DNA of 64,000 bases from Bhargavaea changchunensis (GTDB lineage: Bacteria; Bacillota; Bacilli; Bacillales_A; Planococcaceae), in assembly GCF_042665595.1 (NCBI RefSeq), contig NZ_JBHTCT010000012.1, positions 124,001 to 188,000 of the forward strand, given 5' to 3'. This document shows positions 1-7,704 of the stretch, piece after piece. The translations under genes and the position numbers were made by a program. The notes beneath the pieces were generated by a model. It was not told where the DNA came from. It did no database searches and saw only the letters and a list, made by a program, of their open reading frames with translations. The number at the start of each line of letters is the position of its first letter. The first letter of the stretch is position 1.

Positions 1-55
1 ACTTTACGAAATCTTGGAGGTGCTCGGAAATGGAGAAGAAAACGACCGTCAATGA
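1..55 (+). CDS. trmK: C-terminal end of upstream gene, probably tRNA (adenine22-N1)-methyltransferase TrmK (partial)
   Basis: Only the last 17 codons are in the window, ending in TGA at 53-55. The tail is acidic and helical (ends ...GNGEENDRQ) and overlaps the start of the next gene by 26 bases, as in translationally coupled pairs. The sequence is too short to identify by itself. The name rests on gene order: in Bacillus the gene just before the Nif3-like yqfO is yqfN (trmK), which methylates A22 of tRNA. Confidence 0.4.
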   Translation, partial: LYEILEVLGNGEENDRQ

Positions 56-1151
56 CATTATCCGGCTGATGGAAGAATGGGCCCCGAAGAAATTCGCCTA
101 TGACTGGGATCCGGTCGGGCTGCAGATCGGAAGGCCCGATGCCCCTGCAGAAAAAGTCCTCGTCACCCTGGATGTGACGGAAGATGTGATCAGGGAGGCC
201 GCTGAAGCCGGCGCGGGGTTAATCATCGCCCATCACCCGCCGCTGTTCCGCCCGCTGAAATCGGTCCGGACCGATACACCTCATGGAAGAATCGTGGAAC
301 TGAGTCTCCGCCTGGGGATTTCGGTATATGTCGCCCATACGAATCTCGATGTGGCGCCTGGCGGCGTAAACGATATGCTTGCACGAAAACTCGGCCTCTC
401 AGGCATCACAATCTTGGAAGAGACCTACAGGGAGCCGCTGTTCAAGCTGGCTGTCTTCACACCGCACGATAGTGTTGAAAAAGTCCGCAAGGCGCTAGGT
501 GATGCAGGCGCTGGCGCTATCGGGGATTACACACACTGCAGCTATGAACTGGAAGGGACGGGACGCTTTACCCCGACGGATGGGGCCGACCCGTACATCG
601 GCAGCGTCGGGAAGGAAGAGGCTGTCCCTGAAACGAAAATTGAGGTGGTGCTGACGGGATCGATCCGTGAGCGTGTCGAGCAGGCCATGATCGAAGCGCA
701 CCCGTATGAAGAGCCGGCCTATGACTTTTTCGTACTTGACCAAAGACTCGAGGAGTATGGAATCGGGCGGGTCGGCAGCCTGCCTGAACCAATGACTTTG
801 GAAACCTTCGCCGACCATGTCAAGGAACGGATGGGCGTACCGGCGTTACGCGTTGTGGATGGAGGAAATGAAGAAATCCGGAACGTGGCTGTGCTGGGGG
901 GATCCGGCGCCAAGTATGTCGGTGCAGCAGTCGGGAAAAAGGCAGACGTGCTCGTGACAGGGGACATCGACTTCCATACTGCACAGGATGCCGCAAACCT
1001 CGGCCTCTCCATTGTCGATCCCGGCCACCATATCGAACGGATCATGGTCGGCGGTGTCCGGGAGCATCTGGAACAGGAAGCCCAAAAAGCCGGCATCAAC
1101 TGCGAATTCATCGAATCGGCGATCATCACCGAACCATTCAAGTTTATGTGA
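30..1151 (+). CDS. yqfO: Nif3-like dinuclear metal centre protein (YqfO family)
   Basis: 373 residues, the long form of the Nif3/DUF34 family seen in Bacillales, in which a PII-like (CutA-type) domain of about 100 residues is inserted between the two halves of the metal-binding fold. The N-terminal half shows AHHPPLF near residue 69 and HTNLDV near residue 105. The C-terminal half shows DIDFHTAQ and DPGHH near residues 312-335. These His, Asp and Glu residues are the family's dinuclear metal ligands. Biochemical function is unsettled: hydrolase and GTP cyclohydrolase-like roles have been proposed for relatives. The ATG follows GGAGGTGCTCGG and overlaps the preceding gene. Two hairpins follow the stop. 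Confidence 0.9.
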   Translation: MEKKTTVNDIIRLMEEWAPKKFAYDWDPVGLQIGRPDAPAEKVLVTLDVTEDVIREAAEAGAGLIIAHHPPLFRPLKSVRTDTPHGRIVELSLRLGISVYVAHTNLDVAPGGVNDMLARKLGLSGITILEETYREPLFKLAVFTPHDSVEKVRKALGDAGAGAIGDYTHCSYELEGTGRFTPTDGADPYIGSVGKEEAVPETKIEVVLTGSIRERVEQAMIEAHPYEEPAYDFFVLDQRLEEYGIGRVGSLPEPMTLETFADHVKERMGVPALRVVDGGNEEIRNVAVLGGSGAKYVGAAVGKKADVLVTGDIDFHTAQDAANLGLSIVDPGHHIERIMVGGVREHLEQEAQKAGINCEFIESAIITEPFKFM

Positions 1152-1235
1152 GATGCCGTTTGCCTCAATAAGCCTTATGGCGGATTGAAGCAAGGGCCCG
1201 CAGCGGAAATCCGGAGGATTTCAAGGGAAAGAATA

Positions 1236-1279
1236 AAACTGCAGACAAAGGAGCTATACACTCACTTTGTCTACAGTTT
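1236..1279. repeat. Hairpin of a three-member dispersed family (copy 1)
   Basis: AAACTGCAGACAAAG at 1236-1250 faces CTTTGTCTACAGTTT at 1265-1279, a 15-bp stem with one mismatch and a 14-base loop. The same arm, CTGC(A/G)GACAA(A/G)G, recurs at 30465-30501 and 37488-37520. Here it lies just ahead of a stronger terminator. Confidence 0.7.
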
Positions 1280-1280
1280 G

Positions 1281-1317
1281 AACGGGACTGTCCATGATGG
1301 ACAGTCCCGTTTTATTT
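1281..1317 (+). terminator. Intrinsic terminator after yqfO, between convergent genes
   Basis: A perfect 14-bp stem (1281-1294 with 1298-1311, loop TGA) is followed by TTTATTT. It lies between yqfO and the end of the convergent ispH. Confidence 0.9.
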
Positions 1318-1318
1318 G

Positions 1319-2293
1319 TCAAATCGGATAAGGATCAATCCGTTTGACCGGTTTCGGATTTTTGATTCGAGGAAGGATTTTTTCAAGTTTCACCTTGGAA
1401 GTGGTGTCATGCGTCGACGGATCATTCGGATCGTACTGATCGAAGAAATTGATGACTTCCTTGACGATCGGTGTCGGCGTGGATGCACCAGCCGTAACAG
1501 CGACTGTCTTTACATCCTTCAGCCAGGCAAGGTCGATTCCGGATACATCTTCAACCCGGTACGACGGGGTGCCGGCGATTTCGATGGACACCTGGGTAAG
1601 CCGGTTGGAGTTGTTGCTCATCGGGTCTCCTACGACAATCAGCAGATCTGCTTCACCCGCCTGTTCTGCAACGGCTTCCTGCCGTACCTGCGTTGCCATG
1701 CAGATCTCCCGGTGCACTTCCAGATGCGGGAAACGTTCCTGCAGGCGTTCCATGATCTCTGCGACGTCCCACTGGCTCATCGTGGTCTGGTTGGTGACCA
1801 GCAGCTTTTCCGCGCTGATGTCGAGGGCGTCGGCCTCCGCCAGCGTCTGGATCAGGTGGACTTTGTCCGGTGCGACTCCGATGGCGCCTTCCGGTTCCGG
1901 GTGGCCTTTCTTTCCGATGTAAATGATGTCATAGCCTTCGGCGGTTTTCTCTTCGATCAGAACATGGGTGGTCGTCACGTCAGGGCAAGTCGCATCAATT
2001 GCGACAAGACCTTTGCGGCGGGCAATCTCACGGACTTCGGGTGAGACACCATGCGCGGTGAAGATGACCGTTCCGCTATCGACCTTTTCAAGGATCTCCT
2101 TGCGGTTCGGCCCGTCGAGCGTAATGATGCCGTCCTGTTCGAAAGCATCGGTCACATGCTTATTATGAACGATCATTCCCAATATAAAAATCGGCCTAGG
2201 TAGCGTCTTGTCCATGGCGGCGTTCTGGGCGATAACCATCGCGTCCACGACTCCATAGCAGTAGCCCCTCGGCGAAATCTTGATTACATTCAT
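1319..2293 (-). CDS. ispH: 4-hydroxy-3-methylbut-2-enyl diphosphate reductase IspH (LytB)
   Basis: 324 residues. IspH catalyses the last step of the MEP isoprenoid route, reducing HMBPP to IPP and DMAPP with a [4Fe-4S] cluster. The start MNVIKISPRGYCYGVVDAM carries the first cluster Cys and matches the Bacillus protein closely. A second Cys lies in AIDATCPDV and a third in HREICMAT. The ATG at 2293 is chosen because AAGGAGT precedes it by 7 bases; the in-frame GTG nine bases earlier overlaps that ribosome binding site. The gene has its own promoter (2323-2351) and is transcribed towards yqfO. The window also holds ispG, dxs and ispA. Confidence 0.97.
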   Translation of the reverse strand: MNVIKISPRGYCYGVVDAMVIAQNAAMDKTLPRPIFILGMIVHNKHVTDAFEQDGIITLDGPNRKEILEKVDSGTVIFTAHGVSPEVREIARRKGLVAIDATCPDVTTTHVLIEEKTAEGYDIIYIGKKGHPEPEGAIGVAPDKVHLIQTLAEADALDISAEKLLVTNQTTMSQWDVAEIMERLQERFPHLEVHREICMATQVRQEAVAEQAGEADLLIVVGDPMSNNSNRLTQVSIEIAGTPSYRVEDVSGIDLAWLKDVKTVAVTAGASTPTPIVKEVINFFDQYDPNDPSTHDTTSKVKLEKILPRIKNPKPVKRIDPYPI

Positions 2294-2322
2294 GGATTTC
2301 ACTCCTTCAGGTCACTGCTCCT

Positions 2323-2351
2323 ATTATAGCGGAGCCGGGCCGCGGATTCAA
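2323..2351 (-). promoter_or_regulatory. Sigma-A-type promoter of ispH
   Basis: On the minus strand: TTGAAT (2351-2346), a 17-base spacer, then a perfect TATAAT (2328-2323), about 30 bases before the ispH start. Confidence 0.7.
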
Positions 2352-2355
2352 AGAT

Positions 2356-2859
2356 TCAAAAAGGAGGCTGGAAAATCCGGGGCACTGAATTGCCGTCGGA
2401 CCGCGGAGGGGCGGCTTCGGAATTCGGTTGGGATGTGTTTGCGGCTGCACTATTCCCGCCGCCTGCCGAAGGTGCCCCGGAAAAACCGCGGTAGATTTGC
2501 ATCAGGGCCGGGATGTTCTGCATCATGGGGCTGAGCTGGTTGATCAACGGGGAAAGCTGTTGGGCGGTTGACAGGAACCTATCAGCTGTCCTCATATAGG
2601 ACTCGAGACGAGACATCCCTTGGCCTCCCTGGCCTCCCTGGCCTCCCTGACCTCCCGGCATACCGAACGATCCCCCGCCGCCTGCGGGCCCTCCTCCTGC
2701 GCCAAATCCTCTTCTGCCGAACCCGCCCGGACCAAATCCGGGATTTCTGCCGAAGCCGGCAGCAGGACCATTGAACATCCCGCTTTGCGGAGGCGGACCG
2801 AACGGCATCCGAGGCGCGCTTCCGCCGCCTGAAAACGGGTAAAATGATTGATATCGCAT
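2356..2859 (-). CDS. yqfQ: YqfQ/VrrA-type Gly-rich protein
   Basis: 167 residues. The first half is rich in Gly, Pro and Phe, and carries a run of GGQ triplets near residues 68-80. The second half is predicted helical (SRLESYMRTADRFL, then a Leu/Met-rich segment). The product matches by position and composition the YqfQ (VrrA) family, whose Bacillus anthracis member carries the vrrA variable repeat. Function is unknown; it has been linked to spore coat or sheath because of its composition only. The ATG at 2859 has AAAGGAG seven to eight bases upstream. A longer open frame reaching 3195 is an artefact of the opposite cshB gene. Confidence 0.8.
   Translation of the reverse strand: MRYQSFYPFSGGGSAPRMPFGPPPQSGMFNGPAAGFGRNPGFGPGGFGRRGFGAGGGPAGGGGSFGMPGGQGGQGGQGGQGMSRLESYMRTADRFLSTAQQLSPLINQLSPMMQNIPALMQIYRGFSGAPSAGGGNSAAANTSQPNSEAAPPRSDGNSVPRIFQPPF
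2620..2657. repeat. Short tandem repeat inside yqfQ (9-bp unit)
   Basis: TGGCCTCCC-type 9-bp units repeat about four times in a row and encode the GGQ repeats on the minus strand. It is at the same gene as the VrrA length-polymorphic locus of Bacillus anthracis. Confidence 0.75.
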
Positions 2860-2967
2860 CCGGCGGACTCCTTTCTTTAAAATACGCTCTCCCTTAATCA
2901 TATGCGGAGTCTTCCGCATTGCCACCGATTCCGCATTCACAAGATACGGGAGAATCCGTGCCGCCTG

Positions 2968-2976
2968 TGTTAAAAT
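2968..2976 (+). promoter_or_regulatory. Extended -10 promoter candidate for cshB
   Basis: TGT followed by TAAAAT (2971-2976), 25 bases ahead of the cshB start codon. No good -35 element is visible. Confidence 0.4.
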
Positions 2977-3001
2977 GAAGGACAGTTGAGGAGGAAAACG
3001 A

Positions 3002-4309
3002 ATGCCGAAATTCACAGAAATGAAACTCAGTCCGTTTCTGCAGGATGCAATCCGCAGAATAGAATTTGAAGCCCCGACCCCGGTGCAGGAAGCGGTCATC
3101 CCGCTGATGCTGGCCGGTAAAAGCGCGATCGGGCAGGCCCATACCGGTACAGGGAAGACGCACAGCTTCCTCATCCCGATTGCAGAGCGCACCAATCAGG
3201 AATCCGATACGGTGCAGGCCGTCATTGCCGCCCCGACCAGGGAACTGGCCGAGCAGATCCATTCGGAACTGCAGAAACTGACCGAAGGGACAGACATCCG
3301 CTCCGGGCTATTCATAGGCGGCACGGACAAACAGCGCTCCATCGATAAGCTGAAGACACAGCCGCATATCGCTGTAGGAACCCCGGGCAGGTTGCGGGAT
3401 CTTGTCCGGGAGGATGCTTTACTGGCCCATACGGCCAAGATCCTTGTCATTGATGAAGCCGACCTGGCGTTTGATATGGGATATATCGAGGACATCGACC
3501 AAGTGGCCTCCCGTATGCCGAAGGATCTCGAGATGTATGTCTTCTCGGCGACCATTCCGGAAAAGCTCAAGCCGTTCCTGAATAAATATATGGAATCGCC
3601 GGAGCATGTCCGGATCGGAGAGCGCCGCCCTGTAGCGGAAGGGATCGAATTTCCGCTTGTCCCGGTGAGGAGCATGGACCGGAAAAAGAAATTGCTTCAT
3701 GTCATGTCTGGGCTGAACCCTTACCTGGCGATCATTTTCACGAACACGCGCAAGGAAGCGGAAGAGGTTGGTGAATTCCTGTCCTCGAACGGCATCAAGA
3801 CCGGCCGCATCCATGGTGACCTGACACCCCGCGAGCGCCGGAAGATGATGAACAGGGTCCGCGACCTTGAATTCGAGTACATCGTCGCAACTGACCTGGC
3901 TTCCCGGGGAATCGATATTCCGGGTGTCAGCCATGTCATCAACTATAACCTCCCCGAGGATCTGGAATTCTTCATCCACCGTTCAGGTCGGACGGCCAGA
4001 GCCGGTCTGCAGGGAACGGTCATCACGCTCTACGATCCGTCGGATGAAGACGCACTCGTGCGGATCGAGAAAATGGGCGTGCCGTTTGTCCACCGTGATG
4101 TGAAGAACGGGGAATGGTCTGATCTGAAAGAGCGGCATTCGCGTTCCACACGGCAAAAAACCGATCGGGATCTGGATGAAAAAATCCGCCGGCAGGTCCG
4201 GAAACCAACCAAAGTGAAGCCGGGATATAAGAAAAAGATAGAAAAGCAAGTGGCTGACATCCGGCGCAAGGAAAAGCGCAAGGAGTCACGGCAGGGAAGG
4301 AGAAAGTAA
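3002..4309 (+). CDS. cshB: DEAD-box ATP-dependent RNA helicase CshB
   Basis: 435 residues. It unwinds RNA duplexes with ATP, and in Bacillus acts in cold adaptation and RNA turnover. Motifs in order: Q motif region with TPVQ near residue 26, AHTGTGKT (motif I, near 45), PTRELAEQ (Ia, near 80), TPGRL (Ib), VIDEAD (II, near 152), SAT (III, near 184), and HRSGRTARAG (VI, near 328). The C-terminal tail of about 65 residues is very Lys/Arg-rich, typical of the CshB type. GAGGAGG lies six bases before the ATG. The stop is one base before nfo, so the two are co-transcribed. Confidence 0.95.
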   Translation: MPKFTEMKLSPFLQDAIRRIEFEAPTPVQEAVIPLMLAGKSAIGQAHTGTGKTHSFLIPIAERTNQESDTVQAVIAAPTRELAEQIHSELQKLTEGTDIRSGLFIGGTDKQRSIDKLKTQPHIAVGTPGRLRDLVREDALLAHTAKILVIDEADLAFDMGYIEDIDQVASRMPKDLEMYVFSATIPEKLKPFLNKYMESPEHVRIGERRPVAEGIEFPLVPVRSMDRKKKLLHVMSGLNPYLAIIFTNTRKEAEEVGEFLSSNGIKTGRIHGDLTPRERRKMMNRVRDLEFEYIVATDLASRGIDIPGVSHVINYNLPEDLEFFIHRSGRTARAGLQGTVITLYDPSDEDALVRIEKMGVPFVHRDVKNGEWSDLKERHSRSTRQKTDRDLDEKIRRQVRKPTKVKPGYKKKIEKQVADIRRKEKRKESRQGRRK

Positions 4310-4310
4310 G

Positions 4311-5198
4311 ATGCTGATTGGTTCGCATGTATCCATGAGCGGCAAAAAAATGCTGCTCGGGGCCAGTGAGGAAGCTGCTTCGTATGGAGCATCGACGTTC
4401 ATGATCTATACCGGTGCTCCTCAGAACACAAGACGCAAGGCAATTGAAGATCTGAATATCGCGGCCGGCCGCCTTCATATGGATGAGAACGGACTTTCAA
4501 ATATCGTTGTCCATGCTCCTTATATCATCAATATCGGGAATGCGGTCAAGCCGGAAACGTTCGAACTCGGTGTGAACTTCCTGCAAAGCGAGATTGAACG
4601 GACGGCGGCACTCGGTGCGGACCAGATTGTCCTTCACCCGGGTGCCCATGTCGGAGAGGGAACGGACAAAGGAATTGCCAAAATCATCGAAGGGCTCAAC
4701 GAGGTCCTTCAGGTCGAAGCGCCGGTCAGGATCGCACTTGAGACGATGGCAGGCAAGGGATCGGAATGCGGCTGCTCGTTTGATGAACTGGCCAGGATCA
4801 TTGATGGAGTGGAACGGAACGATCGGCTGACAGTCTGCTTTGACACCTGCCACGTTCATGATTCCGGATATGACATCGTCAACAATCTCGATCAGGTGCT
4901 GACAGAGTTTGATCAGACAATCGGACTTGACAGGATATCCGTTATCCACGTAAATGACAGTAAAAACGAACGGGGAGCAAGAAAAGACCGTCACGAGAAT
5001 ATCGGCTTTGGCTATATCGGTTTTGAAGCGCTCGCCAGAATCGTCCATCTCCCTGAATTCGGAGAACTTCCGAAAATCCTTGAAACCCCTTGGGTAGGAC
5101 CGGACAAAGCAAGCCGGAAAGCCCCTTACCGGGACGAGATCGCCATGCTGCGGGAACAGTCGTTCAGCCGCGAGCCGATTGAAGCCCTCATGATCTGA
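4311..5198 (+). CDS. nfo: Endonuclease IV (AP endonuclease, Nfo)
   Basis: 295 residues, normal length for the type IV AP endonuclease family. It cleaves DNA 5' to abasic sites in base excision repair and uses a trinuclear Zn centre in a TIM barrel. Visible family signatures: LIGSHVSMSGKKM at the start, HAPYIIN near residue 67, LHPGAH near 105, ALETMAG near 145, FDTCHVHDSGYD near 178, HVNDSKN near 213, and HENIGFG near 229. It begins one base after cshB and ends at a strong terminator. Confidence 0.97.
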   Translation: MLIGSHVSMSGKKMLLGASEEAASYGASTFMIYTGAPQNTRRKAIEDLNIAAGRLHMDENGLSNIVVHAPYIINIGNAVKPETFELGVNFLQSEIERTAALGADQIVLHPGAHVGEGTDKGIAKIIEGLNEVLQVEAPVRIALETMAGKGSECGCSFDELARIIDGVERNDRLTVCFDTCHVHDSGYDIVNNLDQVLTEFDQTIGLDRISVIHVNDSKNERGARKDRHENIGFGYIGFEALARIVHLPEFGELPKILETPWVGPDKASRKAPYRDEIAMLREQSFSREPIEALMI

Positions 5199-5203
5199 AA
5201 AAC

Positions 5204-5253
5204 AAAACAGGCTGCCTGAACGTCCAGTGGGACGCGAGGGAAGCCTGTTTTTT
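5204..5253 (+). terminator. Terminator after nfo
   Basis: AAAACAGGCT (5204-5213) pairs with AGCCTGTTTT (5242-5251) and a run of T follows. The loop is long (28 bases). It lies between convergent nfo and yqfT and could work in both directions. Confidence 0.75.
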
Positions 5254-5264
5254 GATTACCGGTA

Positions 5265-5501
5265 TTACAGATACTGTTCCATGATCTGACGTGTCCGTTC
5301 CGGACCGATTACGGCTTCCACCTTCCGGATAAAGGGTTCCGGCACGCCGGCCCATAGAAAGGAAAAAGATACTTCGTCAAGAAGCGGACGCAGCTTTTTG
5401 ACTTCTTCCGGCGACAGAGCAACACCATATTCGGCAGCCAGTTCCCTGAGCTCCCGATCGGACATTCTCTTCAGATCCGCAATCATTCCATTCAGATTCA
5501 T
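5265..5501 (-). CDS. yqfT: DUF2624 protein (YqfT-like)
   Basis: 78 residues, mostly helical, Leu/Glu/Arg-rich, no membrane segment or metal motif. Size and position (after nfo, opposite strand to the Zn-uptake operon) match Bacillus YqfT. The function is unknown. A GGAGG lies seven bases before the ATG at 5501. The sequence ERTRQIMEQYL at the end is typical of small conserved cytosolic proteins, but nothing catalytic is visible. Confidence 0.75.
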   Translation of the reverse strand: MNLNGMIADLKRMSDRELRELAAEYGVALSPEEVKKLRPLLDEVSFSFLWAGVPEPFIRKVEAVIGPERTRQIMEQYL

Positions 5502-5524
5502 CCTGAGCCTCCATTCTCAAATCA

Positions 5525-5553
5525 TTTACAACACGGGTGAACTGTACTATACT
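5525..5553 (+). promoter_or_regulatory. Promoter of znuC-znuB-zur
   Basis: TTTACA (5525-5530), 17-base spacer, TATACT (5548-5553). The expected transcription start falls just before or at the Zur box. Confidence 0.75.
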
Positions 5554-5562
5554 TCATTGAGT

Positions 5563-5583
5563 AAATCGTAGTCATTCCGAATT
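5563..5583 (+). promoter_or_regulatory. Zur box (zinc-uptake repressor operator)
   Basis: The 21 bases match the Bacillus Zur operator (AAATCGTAATnATTACGATTT) at all but about three positions: first half AAATCGTAGT, central C, second half ATTCCGAATT. It starts ten bases after the -10 element, where a bound Zn-Zur dimer would block transcription. The zur gene is the third gene of this operon, so autoregulation follows. Confidence 0.75.
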
Positions 5584-5601
5584 GGAAAAGAGGACGGCAA
5601 C

Positions 5602-6372
5602 ATGACAGAACCATTGATAGAGCTCGAAGATGTGTCATACCGGTACGGAGACACAGCCGCACTCGAACATATTTTCCTCACCGTGGAACAGGGGGAATTC
5701 TGGGCGGTCATCGGGCCGAACGGATCGGGTAAATCGACACTGATCAAACTCATCCTGGGCCTGATCAAGCCACTGTCGGGGCAGATTCGTCTGTTCGGCC
5801 GGGATGCATCCGATTTCCGTGAAAAGGAAAAGATCGGTTATGTGTCCCAGAAATCAAATGCATTCAACCGTGCCTTTCCCGCGACGGTCAGGGAAGTTGT
5901 CCGCAGCGGGCTGGTCAAAAAGACCGGTCTGTTCAGGCGGTTTCCTGCGGATGCAGACGAAAAAGTGGACAGCGCGCTTGCGGCAGTCGGGATGGAAGAG
6001 TTTGCCGACCGGAGCATCGGCGACCTGTCGGGGGGACAGCAGCAGCGGGTGTTCATCGCCCGTGCGCTCATCAGCAAACCGGAACTTCTCGTTCTTGACG
6101 AGCCGACCGTCGGCATCGACCGCAAGCATATGCAGTCGTTTTATAATATGCTGGGCCGGCTGAACCGTGAGAAGGGGATTGCCATTGTATTGGTCACGCA
6201 CGACGTGGATACAGTATCGGAACTGGTGACGCATGTGGCTTGCGTGAACCGGTCAATCCATTTTCACGGTCCCCACGAAGAATACAGCAGGCAGGAAAGC
6301 AGGATCCGCAGTGAATGGTATGGCCATGCGGTCCGGCGAGTCCATCACGGAAAGAAGGCGGCGGACGCATGA
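5602..6372 (+). CDS. znuC: Zinc ABC transporter ATP-binding protein
   Basis: 256 residues. ATPase subunit of a high-affinity zinc (or Mn/Zn) importer of the ZnuC/AdcC type. Walker A GPNGSGKST near residue 40, Q-loop YVSQKSNAF near 81, signature LSGGQQQR near 142, Walker B LLVLDEP near 164, switch His in VLVTHD near 198. The ATG at 5602 follows GAGGACGGCAAC. It is preceded by a Zur box, and it overlaps znuB by four bases (ATGA). The solute-binding subunit gene is not in this window. Confidence 0.93.
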   Translation: MTEPLIELEDVSYRYGDTAALEHIFLTVEQGEFWAVIGPNGSGKSTLIKLILGLIKPLSGQIRLFGRDASDFREKEKIGYVSQKSNAFNRAFPATVREVVRSGLVKKTGLFRRFPADADEKVDSALAAVGMEEFADRSIGDLSGGQQQRVFIARALISKPELLVLDEPTVGIDRKHMQSFYNMLGRLNREKGIAIVLVTHDVDTVSELVTHVACVNRSIHFHGPHEEYSRQESRIRSEWYGHAVRRVHHGKKAADA

Positions 6373-7244
6373 TTTCTGCCATATTCGATTATGAATTTCT
6401 CCAGAATGCCTTTGCCTCCGGCCTGATCATCGGACTCATCGCACCGGCACTGGGCCTGTTCATCGTGGTCAGAAGACTGGCGCTTATCGCGGATGCGCTG
6501 AGCCATGTCGCGCTTGCAGGGATTGCCGGCAGTCTTTTTCTGAGCCAGAATGTCACCACACTGGCAGCACTAAACCCGCTATATCTGGGAATCGGCTCCT
6601 CTGTTGCCGGATCGCTGCTGATCGACCGGCTGAGGGAAGTGTACAAAAGCTATGAGGAACTGGCCATACCGATCATCATGTCAGGCGGAATTGCACTGGG
6701 CGCCATTTTCATTTCGCTTGCACAGGGCTTCAGCACCGACCTGGTCGGATACCTGTTCGGATCTGTATCGGCCGTGGGGCGCGAGGATCTGTATACAATC
6801 ATGGCAATCGCCGTAATTACACTCATCTTTATCGTTCTGACTTACAAAGAACTTTTCTCATTGTCGTTCGATCCCGAATATTCCAGGGCACAGGGTATTT
6901 CGTCCAGGGCATTGAACATCTGGTTCATGATTGTCACGGCCCTTGTAGTTGCCGGGTCGATGAGAATCGTAGGCATCCTGCTCGTTTCTTCCCTGATGAC
7001 AGTTCCGGTGGCAGCCGCGATGCAGATCGCAAAGGGATTCCGACAGGCCATGTTCTATGCCGTTATTTTCGGCGAACTGTCTGTACTCGGTGGCCTTGTC
7101 GCCGCCTTTTATCTGAATCTGGCACCGGGAGGTACCATAGTCGTCATTTCAATCATGATCCTGCTGCTGGTGCTCGGCGGCAAAAAGCTGGCCGCGTCAC
7201 GAAGCGCTGTTAGGAATGAGGAGGTGGGAACCGGTGAACTTTGA
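6369..7244 (+). CDS. znuB: Zinc ABC transporter permease
   Basis: 291 residues with about eight hydrophobic segments, family ABC-3. Forms the membrane channel through which zinc from the binding lipoprotein enters. Starts MISAIFDYEFLQNAF; the ATG overlaps the znuC stop as ATGA, a sign of coupled translation. A longer frame from 6315 would reach back inside znuC and is not needed. The segment RLALIADALSHVALAGIA near residue 37 is the conserved loop of this permease family. Its last bases overlap the start of zur. Confidence 0.93.
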   Translation: MISAIFDYEFLQNAFASGLIIGLIAPALGLFIVVRRLALIADALSHVALAGIAGSLFLSQNVTTLAALNPLYLGIGSSVAGSLLIDRLREVYKSYEELAIPIIMSGGIALGAIFISLAQGFSTDLVGYLFGSVSAVGREDLYTIMAIAVITLIFIVLTYKELFSLSFDPEYSRAQGISSRALNIWFMIVTALVVAGSMRIVGILLVSSLMTVPVAAAMQIAKGFRQAMFYAVIFGELSVLGGLVAAFYLNLAPGGTIVVISIMILLLVLGGKKLAASRSAVRNEEVGTGEL

Positions 7245-7653
7245 TATCGCCATGGAGAGGCTGAAGTCAGAAGGTTTCAAGCGGACGCCGAGCAGAGAAG
7301 CGATTCTCAGGCTGCTTGAAAGGGAAGACCGGTATTTGTCTGCCGGGGATGTCAGAAAGGCATTGGCCGACCAGCATCCGAAGATGAGCCAGGATACGGT
7401 CTACCGCAACCTGTCATCTTTTTCAGAAATGAAGATCCTCGAAGAGACCGAGCTGGGAGGAGAACGGAAATTCCGCATGCATTGTAACCGGCATGGCCAT
7501 CACCACCACTTCATCTGCATGGAATGCGGGAGGACAGAGGAATTGGATGTCTGTCCGATGGAACAGGTATCCCGTGCGCTTCCGTCATTTGTCATTGATG
7601 ACCACAAGTTCGAAGTGTATGGCCAGTGCCCTGATTGCAGAACGGCAGGATAA
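7234..7653 (+). CDS. zur: Zinc uptake regulator Zur (Fur family)
   Basis: 139 residues. Zn-dependent repressor of zinc uptake. N-terminal winged helix (about residues 5-80), then HHHHFICMECGRTEELDVC with the structural CxxC near residue 92, and a second CxxC in QCPDCRTAG at the end. The GTG at 7234 is chosen because AGGAGGTGGG ends five bases upstream; the in-frame ATG at 7216 lies before that site. It overlaps znuB by 11 bases, and both should be repressed by the Zur box at 5563-5583. PerR or Fur are less likely because the gene is fused to a Zn-transport operon. Confidence 0.93.
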   Translation: MNFDIAMERLKSEGFKRTPSREAILRLLEREDRYLSAGDVRKALADQHPKMSQDTVYRNLSSFSEMKILEETELGGERKFRMHCNRHGHHHHFICMECGRTEELDVCPMEQVSRALPSFVIDDHKFEVYGQCPDCRTAG

Positions 7654-7669
7654 TCATTTTCAGACATGA

Positions 7670-7704
7670 AAAAAGCGTGAGGATTTTACATCCTCACGCT
7701 TTTT
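7670..7704. terminator. Bidirectional terminator between zur and yqfW
   Basis: A perfect 15-bp stem (7670-7684 with 7690-7704) with A-run and T-run flanks serves convergent genes. Confidence 0.92.

Noticed and set aside
2860..3195. N-terminal extension of yqfQ
   Set aside because: It is the antisense of cshB and its leader; AAAGGAG and ATG at 2859 define the start.
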